DNA of 64,000 nt from Clavelina lepadiformis (GCF_947623445.1 NC_135248.1:2914977-2978976), one strand, 5' to 3'. Counted from the first letter of the stretch, positions 11,728 to 21,660 are shown. Numbers and translations: made by a program. Notes: generated from the letters alone by a model not told the origin.

Positions 11728-12735
11728 ATGAAGAATTATTTTAGAACATCAAAAATGCCATTTTTAAAGTGGTCGCATATTTCTATTATATTTTTGATCA
11801 CAAGTGTAGTTTTAATTGGTAATAGCTGGTTCTATTTGCCAAAAAATCCATTCAGTTTTAGCTTTAGTGTGACTTCACATTTAGCCAGAAAAACTCCCCA
11901 GGTATCCACCAGGCTGTACCACCGCATTATCAATGACAACTACATCCCCAACAGAATACTATACAACAGGGTGACTAAGTGTGGAAGTCGAACATTGGCG
12001 GAGATAATATCCCATCTGGAGTGGAAAAACAATTTCTGCTTCTATCAGTCTCCTGTCAACAACTTAAAAAGGCCACCGCCATCTGAACTGGCTCGTGAGA
12101 CCAAATTCATTTACGATTTGTGGACGCCATCCTTGTATGCCAGACATATTCATTACATTGACTTCACAAAGTATGGCTTGGAAAATCCAACATACATAAA
12201 CGTGGTACGTGATCCTATTGAACGGTTTTCCTCACAGTTTCATTACAAGCGCTTCAATGACTTTACCAACTCGCTAAACCTTGAGCATGTTAGATGGAAA
12301 AGCTCTGAAAACAAGGAAATGAACATCAATGACTGCATAATTAAGAACCATCTAGAATGCTCAACTAAACAGCTGTGGTACATTGTGCCTTATTTTTGTG
12401 GCCAAGATGAGATGTGTCAACACCCTTCCAATGAAAGTTTACAGCAGGCCATTGCAAATGTGGAAAGACACTACCTCTTTGTTGGTATTCTGGAAGACTT
12501 CAAAGGAACTTTACAAGTGTTTGAAAGGTTGCTTCCAGGATATTTTGCTGGAGGAACCGAAATTGCAATGAGGTTGCAAAATCGTTCACATGAGAAAACA
12601 AAAACTCTAAAAAAGGACGCCATAACACCTAAAGCGTATGAACTTCTCAAAAGTCGAATGTCATTGGAATACCAATTTTATGAATTTATAGCTCAGCGGT
12701 TCAACGCTACCAAAAGTCTGCTAAAACTTACGTAA
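11728..12735 (+). CDS. UST: Uronyl 2-sulfotransferase-like, copy 3
   Basis: Single-exon, 335 residues, one shorter than copy 2 at the KRRFIDF/KRFNDF position. All functional landmarks are kept: basic tail and membrane segment (about 17-31), YNRVTKCGSR loop (79-88), His140 in ARHIHY, VVRDPIERFSS, and the four cysteines. The start context ('tttttgtaggATG') is identical to copy 2. Amino-acid differences from copy 2 cluster in residues 19-38 and 91-138, while about 195-280 is unchanged, with only a couple of silent changes at DNA level. Expected to be a Golgi uronyl 2-O-sulfotransferase. The substrate may differ from copy 2, since many changes lie between the PAPS loop and the catalytic His. Confidence 0.9.
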   Translation: MKNYFRTSKMPFLKWSHISIIFLITSVVLIGNSWFYLPKNPFSFSFSVTSHLARKTPQVSTRLYHRIINDNYIPNRILYNRVTKCGSRTLAEIISHLEWKNNFCFYQSPVNNLKRPPPSELARETKFIYDLWTPSLYARHIHYIDFTKYGLENPTYINVVRDPIERFSSQFHYKRFNDFTNSLNLEHVRWKSSENKEMNINDCIIKNHLECSTKQLWYIVPYFCGQDEMCQHPSNESLQQAIANVERHYLFVGILEDFKGTLQVFERLLPGYFAGGTEIAMRLQNRSHEKTKTLKKDAITPKAYELLKSRMSLEYQFYEFIAQRFNATKSLLKLT

Positions 12736-12927
12736 CAAACAACCTGCCTTTCATTAAACTGTTGTATAAATGTGCCAGCATTTGCCTCTTGGGCTGTTAC
12801 AGTTGTGCCATTTGTTTAAATCAAATGTAGGCATAAGTGAGGTTTATTCTAAGGCCTACTAGTTTTTTTCACTCAACTGAGCAATCAAACGGTAACGCGT
12901 AAAGTAAAATCTTAAATCCCAATGTAG

Positions 12928-13246
12928 TAAGTAGCTGTGCTAATTGTCATAATTAGTCCTTATTCCTACGTACTTCTCGTGCAGATATGATGATATCAGA
13001 ATGTTATTTGTGCGTTATTTCGTGTGTTTATCAACATTCTATGTATTGTACTATATTTTGGCCGTGTTTAGTATGCGCGACCCCGTTTTAATTACTTCCG
13101 AATTACGTCATTCGTACTACAGCGCTAAATACGTTAGTTCTGATACTGACAGTCTGTGATTTTACAGTCTACCAAACGCAGCTCTATTCTGTACTCTGAA
13201 AACAGTAATCGTTTCGTCGAGAATCAAAGTATATCAATACTCAAGA
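12928..13246. other. 319-base segment present only in duplication unit B
   Basis: Unit A reads 'caatgtagcctataactt' where unit B reads 'caatgtag', then 319 bases, then 'ctataactt'. I see no terminal repeats or clear target duplication, so it may be an insertion in B or a deletion in A. It separates copy 3 from its ancestral 3' end. Confidence 0.5.
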
Positions 13247-13307
13247 CTATAACTTGTGTATTATGTGTGATAGTTTTTATTATTGTTAACGCCGCTAACG
13301 TTATAGG

Positions 13308-13632
13308 CAGGGTTGCCGTCGGTCTCAACACAAAAATAAGCACGACTAGGAAACGAAAGAAGAATACCACCTTAAACAGTGCACAATCAGAGAAAGCAAC
13401 CAAAGTTCCTAAAAAAACGAGACACTATCTGCATGTTCTTAATTTTGGTACAGTATCTCTTTCGTACAAAGTGGTATACTAAAGGTGTCAAAATGCCCAA
13501 AATACGAACCTCTGCCCTAAAAATAAGACGAAAATTAGGACGCAAGTGAAAATAAGGACATTTCTTAGAAAAAAGGACAAAAATATTTTCTAAGACACGG
13601 ACCTTTAAAATAAGGACGGTATGGCAAACCTG
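13308..13632. mobile_element. Non-autonomous hAT transposon (MITE)
   Basis: A 325-base insert with imperfect terminal inverted repeats (CAGGGTTGCC at the left, GGCAAACCTG at the right). It is flanked by an exact 8-base target duplication GTTATAGG (13300-13307 and 13633-13640). Unit A has one GTTATAGG and no insert (about 9529-9536). An 8-base duplication with CAGGG-type ends is diagnostic of the hAT superfamily. No transposase is present; the open frame crossing its left edge is chance. Confidence 0.88.
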
Positions 13633-14372
13633 GTTATAGGCATGCATTAATCCTTGTTATGAACCTTTATTATGAACTACTCAAGAAAAAATTTATTGTC
13701 GTTTTATTCCTGTTAATTTACTATGATTTACGCATTTTACGTTATTAGATTGATTTTTAACTTTGGAAAAAAATAGTCGAGTTTTTGGAAGAAGCGGTAT
13801 TATTGTGACGAATTAGGCACTCTGCGCAATAGGGATAAATTTGTCAGCTTAAGCTGAAATTAATTTTCTATTGTTTGTTAATTGAATACTGTATGCCCAT
13901 GTTCTATCGTTAATACACACTCAGACATTGCTGTTAATATAGGGAGACCATATTTGATTATGCGCAATCCCTGACAAATTTGCCTCAGTTGCATTGACTA
14001 ATTTTAAAATATTACCAGAGTACATTGCCGCCATTGCTTTTTTGTGATAAACACGAAACAATACAAAAACAGCAAAGAATTGTTGTCTTACAATACACGA
14101 ATGCAAGTTTTCTTTTAAACTGTAACATTATGAAAACGAAAATTAACACAGAATTTTTACAAAATACGCTCTAAGGTAATTACAAGTAATGAACGTATAG
14201 CAGTTTATAAACAATACTCTACTCTCCCTCATACCAATCGTTCTTTTCCGAAGATCTGATATTTTTCAACAAGCTCTTGTTGGACTTCAGAAAGACATAA
14301 AATTCCCCACAAGACATGTTTTTGAAGTTGAACTGAACTTTTAAAATTCCTTTCATTGTTTCAATGGTCATC

Positions 14373-14862
14373 TTATTTCCTTCTTTTGTCCACCTGACTC
14401 TGCATCAGTGAAAACACCCGCTCAACATTTGCGTTGTATGGCGCCACAGCAAAGATAAACTGGGCAACCCTTGGTAATTCTGAGTGACATTCAGCGTTTT
14501 TTGACTTTTGAAAATACCTGCACCATTTCTTATGTGTTGGCAGTGTAGCAAATTCTTCGTCACTGATGCAACATTCCATAAACGACTTCAACGACTAGAA
14601 TAAGCCAGACCCTAATGCTGCTCATCTTAAAAGGTAGTAAACAACTTACGTCATAAAGGAGTTGCACACAGTTTTGACGAGCTGAGAATGTTCGCGACCT
14701 AGAAAAAGTTGGAAAAAAGGTGGCAACCTAGAAAAACTTAGACTAAAAGACAATTAAAAAAATTCCGGACTTTTAAGCACATTTTAGCATTTCTCCCTGA
14801 CGCAGATTTGAACATTAAATTCCCTGACATGTCAGGGAAAATCCTGACGTATGGCAACCCTA
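14373..14862 (-). mobile_element. hAT transposon remnant
   Basis: On the minus strand, 14373-14591 encodes a hAT C-terminal dimerisation (hATC) signature: residues APYNANVERVFSLM near the end of a 72-residue fragment match the family pattern of small-residue/N-A-x-x-E-R-x-F-S. At 14862 going left, the minus strand starts TAGGGTTGCCATACGTCAGG, a typical hAT terminus much like that of the 13308 MITE. The second terminus was not found. It is a heavily eroded, internally deleted DNA transposon and cannot be functional. Confidence 0.55.
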
Positions 14863-16469
14863 TGTTAATACCCTTTACAGTACCGAGCATTAGCTCCAGC
14901 TTAGGAAAATTACATCGGACGTCACCTCCCATCACAAAATTCGATGCTCAAAACAGAGCTTTTCAAAATTGAAATACTTATTTGCGATGAAGGGATTGCT
15001 GCAGATTTATTTCCATATAATATAACCTACTGACAAACCTGTAAGATTTTTATACATTTTATTGATAATTTGTTTGGAATGTGACATAGACAAAAGGATA
15101 ACAACATGTCCAAGTTCGAGCACGCCCAAAGATGGCCCCCTTGGTACCAGGGTTCATAAAAAATTCGGCGGCGAACGCCTCACTAGTCCCCCGCAGATTA
15201 CGCTTGGGGTAGAAACAAGCCGCATTCGAAAAAGAAATAAAATGCAAATGTGTGATGCGAAATCCTCAGCAGTAGCTCCTCGTCGCAGTTGCTGGCAGGC
15301 GTGGATCCTTGTCGGACTAAGTTGCAGGCTGATTTGTGTCCTTTTGACCTCATTTTAGCCGAGCATGCAGAGCTTTGTGGTCAGTTGGTCACCAGTGCAG
15401 CAATCTCTGGTTGGTGGATCACGTTTCTGACGGCGTTAATTAAACACGACATGACCTGACTTTCATAAAGACTGCCTGTCCTCTACCAGCACTAATTACA
15501 GACAAACAACGCCTTTAGAAGACGAACTCAAGTATAGCGTTTTTTCCGCCAAAGGAAAGAGTAAAGATTCTGCATCGAGCGGTACAGCACAAGCACTTGT
15601 AAAGTACGACAATAAGAAATAATTGAATGCGAGAAATGCGCCGCGAGGAACAAAACTTTAGAAGTCAAGAGTGGCATGTGATACGTCTGTGCGGCGCTAA
15701 GCACCACATGTGAGTATAGGTTCATTTGGCAACTGGTTTTCGTTATTCTCTACTAAATTGGAGAAGCGCTACACCACTAGGAACTGCCGGACACTGTGTT
15801 CACTTCCATAAAAGTGTTTGGTTTTAAAAAGAATTTGTTTCTAGAAATCTCATAGCTGCTGTTAAACAAACCACATGATGTTGTTTGATGTGGAACAGAG
15901 TACAGTGATTATGTTTTTTGAAGTAAGTTTCCTAGCCTTATTGTGACTATTGCATATGCTGTTTACAATGTTTAGCTTCCTATGTCCAACTTTTTTCAGA
16001 TGAGATTCAAAGAGAAAGGAGGTGACCAAAGAAAATCTGGATGAAAGTAAAGTATTTATTACGCTCCCAGTGTATGGTTGATGTCAAATTCCCAGAAAAA
16101 TATTTTAATGTTTTTAGGTTGTTTTTCGTAAATATCTTTTACTCGGAGATCTGCAAAAGTATACTTTGCCAGCTCTCTTGGATGTTGTGAATGTGTCTGA
16201 AATGTCAATAAAATTTAACATATATGTAAACAGCTTTTTCTGCAGTATTTTAAAAAGTACAGAAGCATTGCACGTTGCAAGAAAATGTAGTGAAACGTTT
16301 TTTCAATCTTTGAAAGACTCTGTTTAAATCTTTATAAGTTCAACAAAATGAATAAGCGTTTGTAGCTAGCTGCACTATAAGCTAAATGTAAAAAGCAAAA
16401 TAAAACAGGGTCGTTTTGTTCGGTTTAAAACGGAATAATATTCACCTATACACCAATAGGCATCTCGCA

Positions 16470-18235
16470 AGAAGAGGCGGCGAAAAGAGGCTGGGTAAGG
16501 TTTTGAACCCGCTTGCTCTGGGAGATGGAGCGGGTGCCGCATAAGCCGTTGTTGATATTTAATTATTACACGACTTTTCAATTATTTCGACATGATCTGT
16601 TCGTAAGTATCAAAACTTTAGGTTTTGTTTATTGCTTTCGTTTGCCAGAACATCTTGCATATTATCAACACAGTTTTCAGTAATGTTAATAGCGCAGCAC
16701 GCTAAAGCGCATGCGCTCAAAGGCAGAGGTTCCGGGTTCGATTCCAACCTCAATTCGCCCTTGTTCCGTGAAAGGTTCTCCGAGATCAATGATGATAGCA
16801 GGTAAGACTTAATTAATTTGCTTTCATTCACTAACTCCTTCATAGAAGTCCAACTCTATGTTAATCACTGCTCGACCAATTGCACTCAGAAATCAGAATC
16901 GTCTCCACTCTTACTGTGTGGAGAGCTTCACTCGCTCGATCCCACTTGTCCACTGTTCATTAGGATAAACTAGCAGGTACCAACTAAAACTAGTAGTGTT
17001 CATTACGAAAAACTCAGGTAGGCGGGTAGCAACATGTGAAAACATAGCAGTTATACTTTGTTTGTGTCTCAGTTTTAGTTTTTTTGAACAAAAGGTAATT
17101 AATTGACTCGGCGCTGCGCGCCTCGACCGACCGCTTCGCGGCATTTAATCCTCTAGGTCTCTAGGATTAGGCTGGGTTAGCGGTTGTTGGCTAGCCGCTC
17201 CGCGGCTTGCTGGGTGACTGGTTTGAACCTGAGACTTGTCTATGCAGGTCCTCCGATTTTCCCACTGCGCCATGACTTCCCCCCCTCAAATCTCGTTATA
17301 ATTAACACTTCGCTCAGAAAGTAGAGAAATTTTTAAATAGTGCTCATCTGGAACTTATCTTTTATCCCTGGCACGGGGTTTAAATCACAGAATGTTGGGA
17401 AGGGTAGTGGGAACATCAAATTATTGATGGTTGAACGCCTACAACGCTCGTTCAGATATCATCGACATCGAGATAGACATCGTTGATTTGTATTTATACT
17501 TTCTTGCTATCAAGATTAGATCATACTCAATGAAGAGACCAATTCTGGAATCGAACCCACTCCTAGCCTCGAGACCTGTGATATGTTGGTTAATGCGTGC
17601 AAACCAGGTTAGGAAATTTTTTTCACTGAGTATACATTTAAAAACAAAACTGAAATATGTACATAAGTTGATGCTAACATTCATTGACAAGAACAGAGAT
17701 CAAGTACCAAGCAATTTTACGAATGTTAACGTCACAATGGAGCAAGTGCCGGTTTTTATCGGTTATATACCGGGACAACTCGTTTCTCAGCCAAACATTT
17801 TTGTGCATTTGAAACTCGATTAAAAGTGACGTTGCGCACAAATAACATGTTTGAGCTTTGACCCGTGCACAAACTAATAAAACACGCGCTCATCACCTCC
17901 GTCAGTTACTGTAGAACCAAGCTTAGAAAGGCATCTGTCCTATTTGCACCAAAACGGAGTTTAATCTATAGAGTTCTTCCCATCATTGCATTGAACTGGA
18001 AATAAAATCTCTAGCCGAACACACAAAGCGCGGGTTGGTCTCTAGTTGACGCAAGTGCTTCATTTATCATGTCACACGTATCAAATTATGGAAGAATGAC
18101 GTCACTAACGCAGATCGAAAAATGGTGTCAGCGTAATATAGTCCGAGAAAGAAAAACTTGCACTCCGGATTCGATCTCCATCGTTCCTGGCTCCAGCGCA
18201 GCTGTTTTGCATAAGACGTCATCTTTTCGTTTGTC
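16470..18235. repeat. Cluster of tRNA-like (SINE head) sequences
   Basis: Several stretches carry polymerase III B-box-like motifs with a plausible A-box 30-45 bases upstream. On the minus strand, 16555-16490 has GCGGGTTCAAAACC, 17275-17200 has GGCGCAGTGG and GGTTCAAACC, and 17615-17535 has GGGTTCGATTCC. On the plus strand, 16690-16760 has TAGCGCAGCACGC and GGGTTCGATTCC. About 18170 has a weaker GGATTCGATCTCC. None folds into a convincing full tRNA with matching acceptor stem, so I read them as tRNA-derived SINEs, not tRNA genes. Confidence 0.4.
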
Positions 18236-18363
18236 ACGAAGTTAATGGACACTCGACTAAAATCTCTGAAATATAAAATCGCGGATCAACGTTAATTTAT
18301 TTTGTCCAGTTTCGGTGAAAACATCCACGCTCACACCGAAGCATGTACGTTGTACACGGTACT

Positions 18364-18541
18364 ACGACACCTTATCGAAAGACACTTTATCGAAAGACAC
18401 TTTATCGAACGACACCTGATCGAAACGACAGCTGATCGAAAGACACTTTATCGAACGACAGTTAATCGAACGACACTTTATCGAACCGACAGTTAATCAA
18501 AACGACAGTTGATCGAACGACACTTTATCGAACCGACAGTT
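18364..18541 (+). repeat. Left terminal array of MULE 1 (about 16-bp units)
   Basis: Degenerate tandem units of 15-17 bases, consensus CGACA(C/G)TTTATCGAA(A/C), in which CACTTTATCGAA and CAGTTGATCGAA variants alternate. The same array in inverted orientation closes the element (19155-19380). Array length differs between copies (this one lacks several units found in MULE 2), suggesting slippage or unequal exchange. Regularly spaced units are plausible transposase-binding sites, which is inference. Confidence 0.85.
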
Positions 18542-19154
18542 CAAGCAAGATTTTTGCGTGTTTCTCAAACATTGAAACAATGAGCCATTGTGATGTGCGG
18601 TCTTTGTAATGGTGTGCATTAATGAATTGTGATGTATATATCATAAAGTTGACGATTTATATTTTATATTTGTATCATAAAGTGTTCGATTTCGCATGGC
18701 GGCCGGCCCGCCCACATATTAATAAGATATCACAAGAATACGCACGAGAATTACTAAGTACGAGAGTAACCTAGAAACCTATGCGTCGTAGACTGATGAG
18801 ATTATTACAGGTTAGTAGAAACATCATCTGGCTTCCTGTATACATCATAATTGTAAAACTAAAGAAAGTGAATTTAGTGTAAATTAGGTATTTCTAAAAG
18901 TGACACATTTTTATAAATTCTTCTTGTTACGCCGCGCCCCCGCTGTGAAAAGAGAACGAAAAAGAATAGTTAGTCAAGTTATTGGTGCGTAAATGAGTAA
19001 TACGTTTCAATGAGGAGAGAGAGCAAAATTATATAAATATCACAATATCTCAAAAATTACAAAATCCAACTTTATCAAACAAACATGGACAGATAACTGA
19101 ACATCACAATGACCCATTGTTTCAATGTTTGAGAAACACGCAAAAATCTTGCTT

Positions 19155-19380
19155 GAACTGTCGGTTCGATAAAGTGTCGTTCGATCAACTGTCGTTTTGA
19201 TTAACTGTCGGTTCGATAAAGTGTCGTTTGATCAACTTTCGGTTCGATAAAGTGTCGTTCGATCAACTGTCGTTTCGATCAGGTGTCGTTTCGATCAGGT
19301 GTCGTTCGATTAAGTGTCTTTCGATAAAGTGTCGTTCGATTAAGTGTCGTTCGATAAAGTGTCTTTCGATAAGGTGTCGC
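19155..19380 (-). repeat. Right terminal array of MULE 1
   Basis: Inverted counterpart of the left array, running from 'gaactgtcggttcgat' to 'cgataaggtgtcg'. The inverted repeat continues inward about 50 bases beyond the array ('caagcaagatttttgcgtgt' through 'cattgaaacaatg'), so the whole terminal inverted repeat approaches 280 bases. Confidence 0.85.
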
Positions 19381-19395
19381 GTCACGGTTGTACAC

Positions 19396-19566
19396 TGCTC
19401 CATAATGGAGTTTGCTGTAAATGACGAGTGTACCGAATTAGAGACATTGTATGTCTATTGCATTTTTTCGCCATTAACTGTGCGGAGCGAAGGTTAGGAT
19501 GCTAACCGTTGTAGTTATAGCACAATAGAATAAATGCTCACGAACAGTTAACGAGCAAGAAAAAAT
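19396..19566. other. Host spacer between MULE 1 and MULE 2, duplicated at 24572-24742
   Basis: About 170 bases of non-transposon DNA from 'tgctccataatgg' to 'gagcaagaaaaaat'. An identical copy lies 5176 bases downstream. Its left edge is the target duplication of MULE 1 and its right edge that of MULE 2/3 (AGAAAAAAT). Confidence 0.85.
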
Positions 19567-20080
19567 GGTACTACGACACCTTATCGAAAGACACTTTATC
19601 GAAAGACACTTTATCGAACGACACCTGATCGAAACGACAGCTGATCGAAAGACACTTTATCGAACGACAGTTAATCGAGCCGACAGTTGATCGAACGACA
19701 CTTTATCGAAACGACAGCTGATCGAACGACACTTTATCGAACCGACAGTTAATCAAAACGACAGTTGATCGAACGACACTTTATCGAACCGACAGTTCAA
19801 GCAAGATTTTTGCGTGTTTCTCAAACATTGAAACAATGAGCCATTGTGAATTGTGATGTGCGGTCTTTGTAATCGTGTGCATTAATGAATTGTGATGTAT
19901 ATATCATAAAGTTGACGATTTATATTTTATATCTATATTTTATATTTGTATCATAAAGTGTTCGATTTCGCATGGCGGCCGGCCCGCCCACATATTAATA
20001 AGATATCACAAGAATACGCACGAGAATTACTAAGTACGAGATTGTCTGTACAGTAGACTAGACTAGTCATTATAGATACA

Positions 20081-20319
20081 AAGAGTAAGGAATTGAAGGC
20101 AAAATTTTATAGCAAGGGGCATGTCGCTGCCTGACTTTTACACAAAGTAGCTTCTTGAAAGTAGTCTCTTGACCGACAGCGCAAAATAAATGGCTTCGAT
20201 GCTTGGTAGCACGTACACATGTGAACAAATATTTTCAACAATGAAATTCACGAAAAGCAAGCTAAGATCACGCATTTCCGACGCCTATTTAGAAAATGTT
20301 CTGGTTCTTGCTTCATGAA
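20081..20319 (+). pseudogene. hAT transposase C-terminal fragment captured inside the MULE
   Basis: Just upstream of, and overlapping, the MULE transposase lies a piece unlike any MULE. An ATG at 20190 opens a 43-residue frame containing LGSTYTCEQIFSTMKFTKSK and RSRISDAYLENVLVLAS, ending at a TGA at 20317-20319. This is the hAT dimerisation signature (FGSTY-CE--FS-MK--KSK-RSR--D--L). Upstream, broken frames hold KELKAKFYS and MSLPDFYTK, which fit the segment preceding it in hAT proteins. In the nested copy a few extra bases add YPSLTDSAK before the Met, matching the hAT pattern even better. The fragment is broken by stops and frame changes. It takes the place where an N-terminal zinc-finger region would be expected in animal MULE transposases. 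Confidence 0.75.
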
Positions 20320-21492
20320 CACAGTCATCCACCAAACCCTGCACGTGTTATAGTTGCAAGAGCACAAGCCAGCATGCGAAATCGAGCAGTCAATTCAGAT
20401 GAACGTACCTCAAACATTATTCAGAGCGAAACGCAGGATATATCCTTAGCCACCGCTGGTGCTCTCCCTAAAGCAACATCATTAAAGCGGATGATACAGC
20501 GAAAGCGCGAATGTCCAGAAGGAAACGGCTTGATGGATGAACTCCGCGTGACACCGAGGGGAGAAGCCTTCGTTATCGAGGAAGACGATGAGAACGAATT
20601 CTATATGTTTGCATCTCAAAAGAATCTGGATATACTGAACAACTGCGCTAATTGGTTTTGTGACGGTACATTTGATGTTGCCCCACTTGGATACCAGCTG
20701 TACACGATACACGCGCTGGTCGATGAAAATCGCACGGTGCCACTCGTATACACCGTTACCGAGAACAAATCTGAAGCTGTGTACAATCGCATCTTTTGTT
20801 TATTGGAACAACAGCGACCAGGAATAGTCCCAGAAACCGTAACAATAGACTTTGAAATGGCAGCATATAATGCTCTTTCTTCCAGCTTCCCTCGGGCAGA
20901 AATTCTCGGCTGCCTTTTCCATTTTGGCCAATGTAGCTTCCGGAAAATTCAGGCTCTCTCTCTGCAGCGGTGGTTCAATGAAGATGCAGAGCACGCCCTT
21001 TGCATAAAATGCTTCCAGGCACTGGCATTCGTTCCGCCTGACGACGTTGTACAACGGTTCGAGGCCACGTTCAGTGACGACGATGAGCAGCACTTGTCTG
21101 AATACATTGACTATTTTGAAATTACTTGGATTGGACGATTGTGTCGCAGGAATCGTCGTCAACCTCTATTTCCTATCCGGTGTTGGAATGTTTTCCACCG
21201 GGTTCAAGATGACCTTCCACGAACGAATAATAGCATTGAAGGATGGCACAATGCGTTCAGCAAGCGTGTCTCATTATCCCATCCGACGCTTCGAAGACTC
21301 GTCAAAAAAATTAAGCAGGAACAAGGTTCCAACGAAATGTTAATTGAGCAATTGAGTGCTGGAATCGATGGCCCACCTCGGAAGAAGCGCTACGACGCTG
21401 TCAACCAACGGCTGAAGAGCATAGTTGAAAATTATGACTCAACAAATATGGACATAAAAAGTTATCTTCGAGCAATTGCACACAACTTGTAA
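20296..21492 (+). CDS. MULE (Mutator-like) DDE transposase, 398 aa
   Basis: Catalyses cut-and-paste transposition of its element family. The MULE transposase domain occupies about residues 105-345. The first Asp of the triad is Asp123 in FCDGTF, the second Asp185 in TIDFE, and the Glu is Glu315 in NNSIEGWH. The C-x-x-H insertion motif is Cys206/His209 in GCLFHF. Family hallmarks VPLVYTVTENKS, QALAFVPP, YFEITWIG and LPRTNN are all present. Residues 1-90 look like the linker found before the domain in animal MULEs; no FLYWCH or other zinc finger precedes it. The 5' end overlaps the captured hAT fragment in another frame, so an upstream exon may supply the true start. It is uninterrupted and identical to the copy at 25472, which implies recent activity or recent duplication. 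Two AATAAA sequences follow within 125 bases. Confidence 0.9.
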   Translation: MFWFLLHEHSHPPNPARVIVARAQASMRNRAVNSDERTSNIIQSETQDISLATAGALPKATSLKRMIQRKRECPEGNGLMDELRVTPRGEAFVIEEDDENEFYMFASQKNLDILNNCANWFCDGTFDVAPLGYQLYTIHALVDENRTVPLVYTVTENKSEAVYNRIFCLLEQQRPGIVPETVTIDFEMAAYNALSSSFPRAEILGCLFHFGQCSFRKIQALSLQRWFNEDAEHALCIKCFQALAFVPPDDVVQRFEATFSDDDEQHLSEYIDYFEITWIGRLCRRNRRQPLFPIRCWNVFHRVQDDLPRTNNSIEGWHNAFSKRVSLSHPTLRRLVKKIKQEQGSNEMLIEQLSAGIDGPPRKKRYDAVNQRLKSIVENYDSTNMDIKSYLRAIAHNL

Positions 21493-21536
21493 TTAAATGA
21501 ATGCGATTGAAATGTGCACTTCGTCAGTTGTCGTGC

Positions 21537-21624
21537 TTTTAACAGTGCATGTTGTCAGTTCTTTTAATAAATTGTCGTTCTTTTAACAGTGCATATCGTC
21601 AGTTGTTTCAATAAATTGTGGATC
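21537..21624 (+). repeat. 44-bp direct repeat with polyadenylation signals, 3' of the transposase
   Basis: Two adjacent 44-base copies, each starting TTTTAACAGTGCAT and each holding AATAAA (21566-21571 and 21610-21615). A partial third copy lies just upstream. The same arrangement recurs in MULE 3 at 26713-26800 and, reversed, in the nested element. The signals probably end the transposase transcript. Confidence 0.6.
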
Positions 21625-21660
21625 TTTTAACCCTATCCTAACCAGGTTCGCGAGTTTACT

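Larger units (their letters stand above)
10070..13885 (+). repeat. Segmental tandem duplication, unit B (carries UST-like copy 3)
   Basis: Homologous to 6955-9765 but about 1 kb longer. The extra length is accounted for by three inserts: a solo LTR (10406-10714), an unidentified 319-base segment (12928-13246) and a hAT MITE (13308-13632). Unit A shows the uninterrupted sequence at each point, so at least the LTR and MITE landed after the duplication. Confidence 0.9.
13886..18357. other. Repeat-rich intergenic region without host genes
   Basis: No host exon is supported. The region holds a hAT remnant (about 14373-14862) and several tRNA-like polymerase III promoter relics (16.4-18.2 kb), listed separately. 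The rest (for example 15.0-16.4 kb) shows nothing I can name. Confidence 0.5.
18358..19386 (+). mobile_element. MULE transposon 1, short non-autonomous derivative
   Basis: A 1029-base element with the same ends as the full-length element: left GGTACTACGACACCTTATCG, right terminus reading GATAAGGTGTCGCGTCACG. It is flanked by an exact 9-base target duplication GTTGTACAC (18349-18357 and 19387-19395), the size typical of Mutator-like elements. It keeps both tandem-repeat termini and short subterminal regions but lacks the transposase. The internal deletion joins the left region at 'ctaagtacgag' to the right region at 'taacctagaaacc', near 18765. Confidence 0.9.

Noticed and set aside
13156-13482. 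108-residue frame at the edge of the hAT MITE
   Set aside because: It starts at a non-ATG codon in the 319-base segment and runs into the MITE; it has no recognisable domain.
16685-16765. Possible genuine tRNA gene on the plus strand
   Set aside because: A- and B-box motifs are good, but I could not pair an acceptor stem or a clear anticodon arm; a SINE head is more likely.
18364-18541. Regular short repeats resembling a CRISPR array
   Set aside because: The units are contiguous 15-17-base degenerate repeats without unique spacers, occur as inverted pairs at transposon ends, and the genome is eukaryotic.
19228-19497. Open frame encoding a repetitive Arg/Ser/Ile/Lys/Cys protein (also at 21633, 24404 and 27330)
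   Set aside because: It is simply the terminal tandem array of the MULE read in one frame; it lacks a normal ATG start and differs only where array units differ.
20482-21343. Open frames overlapping the transposase on the other strand or frame (also in the copy at 25.6-26.5 kb)
   Set aside because: Shadows of the MULE transposase with no domain of their own.
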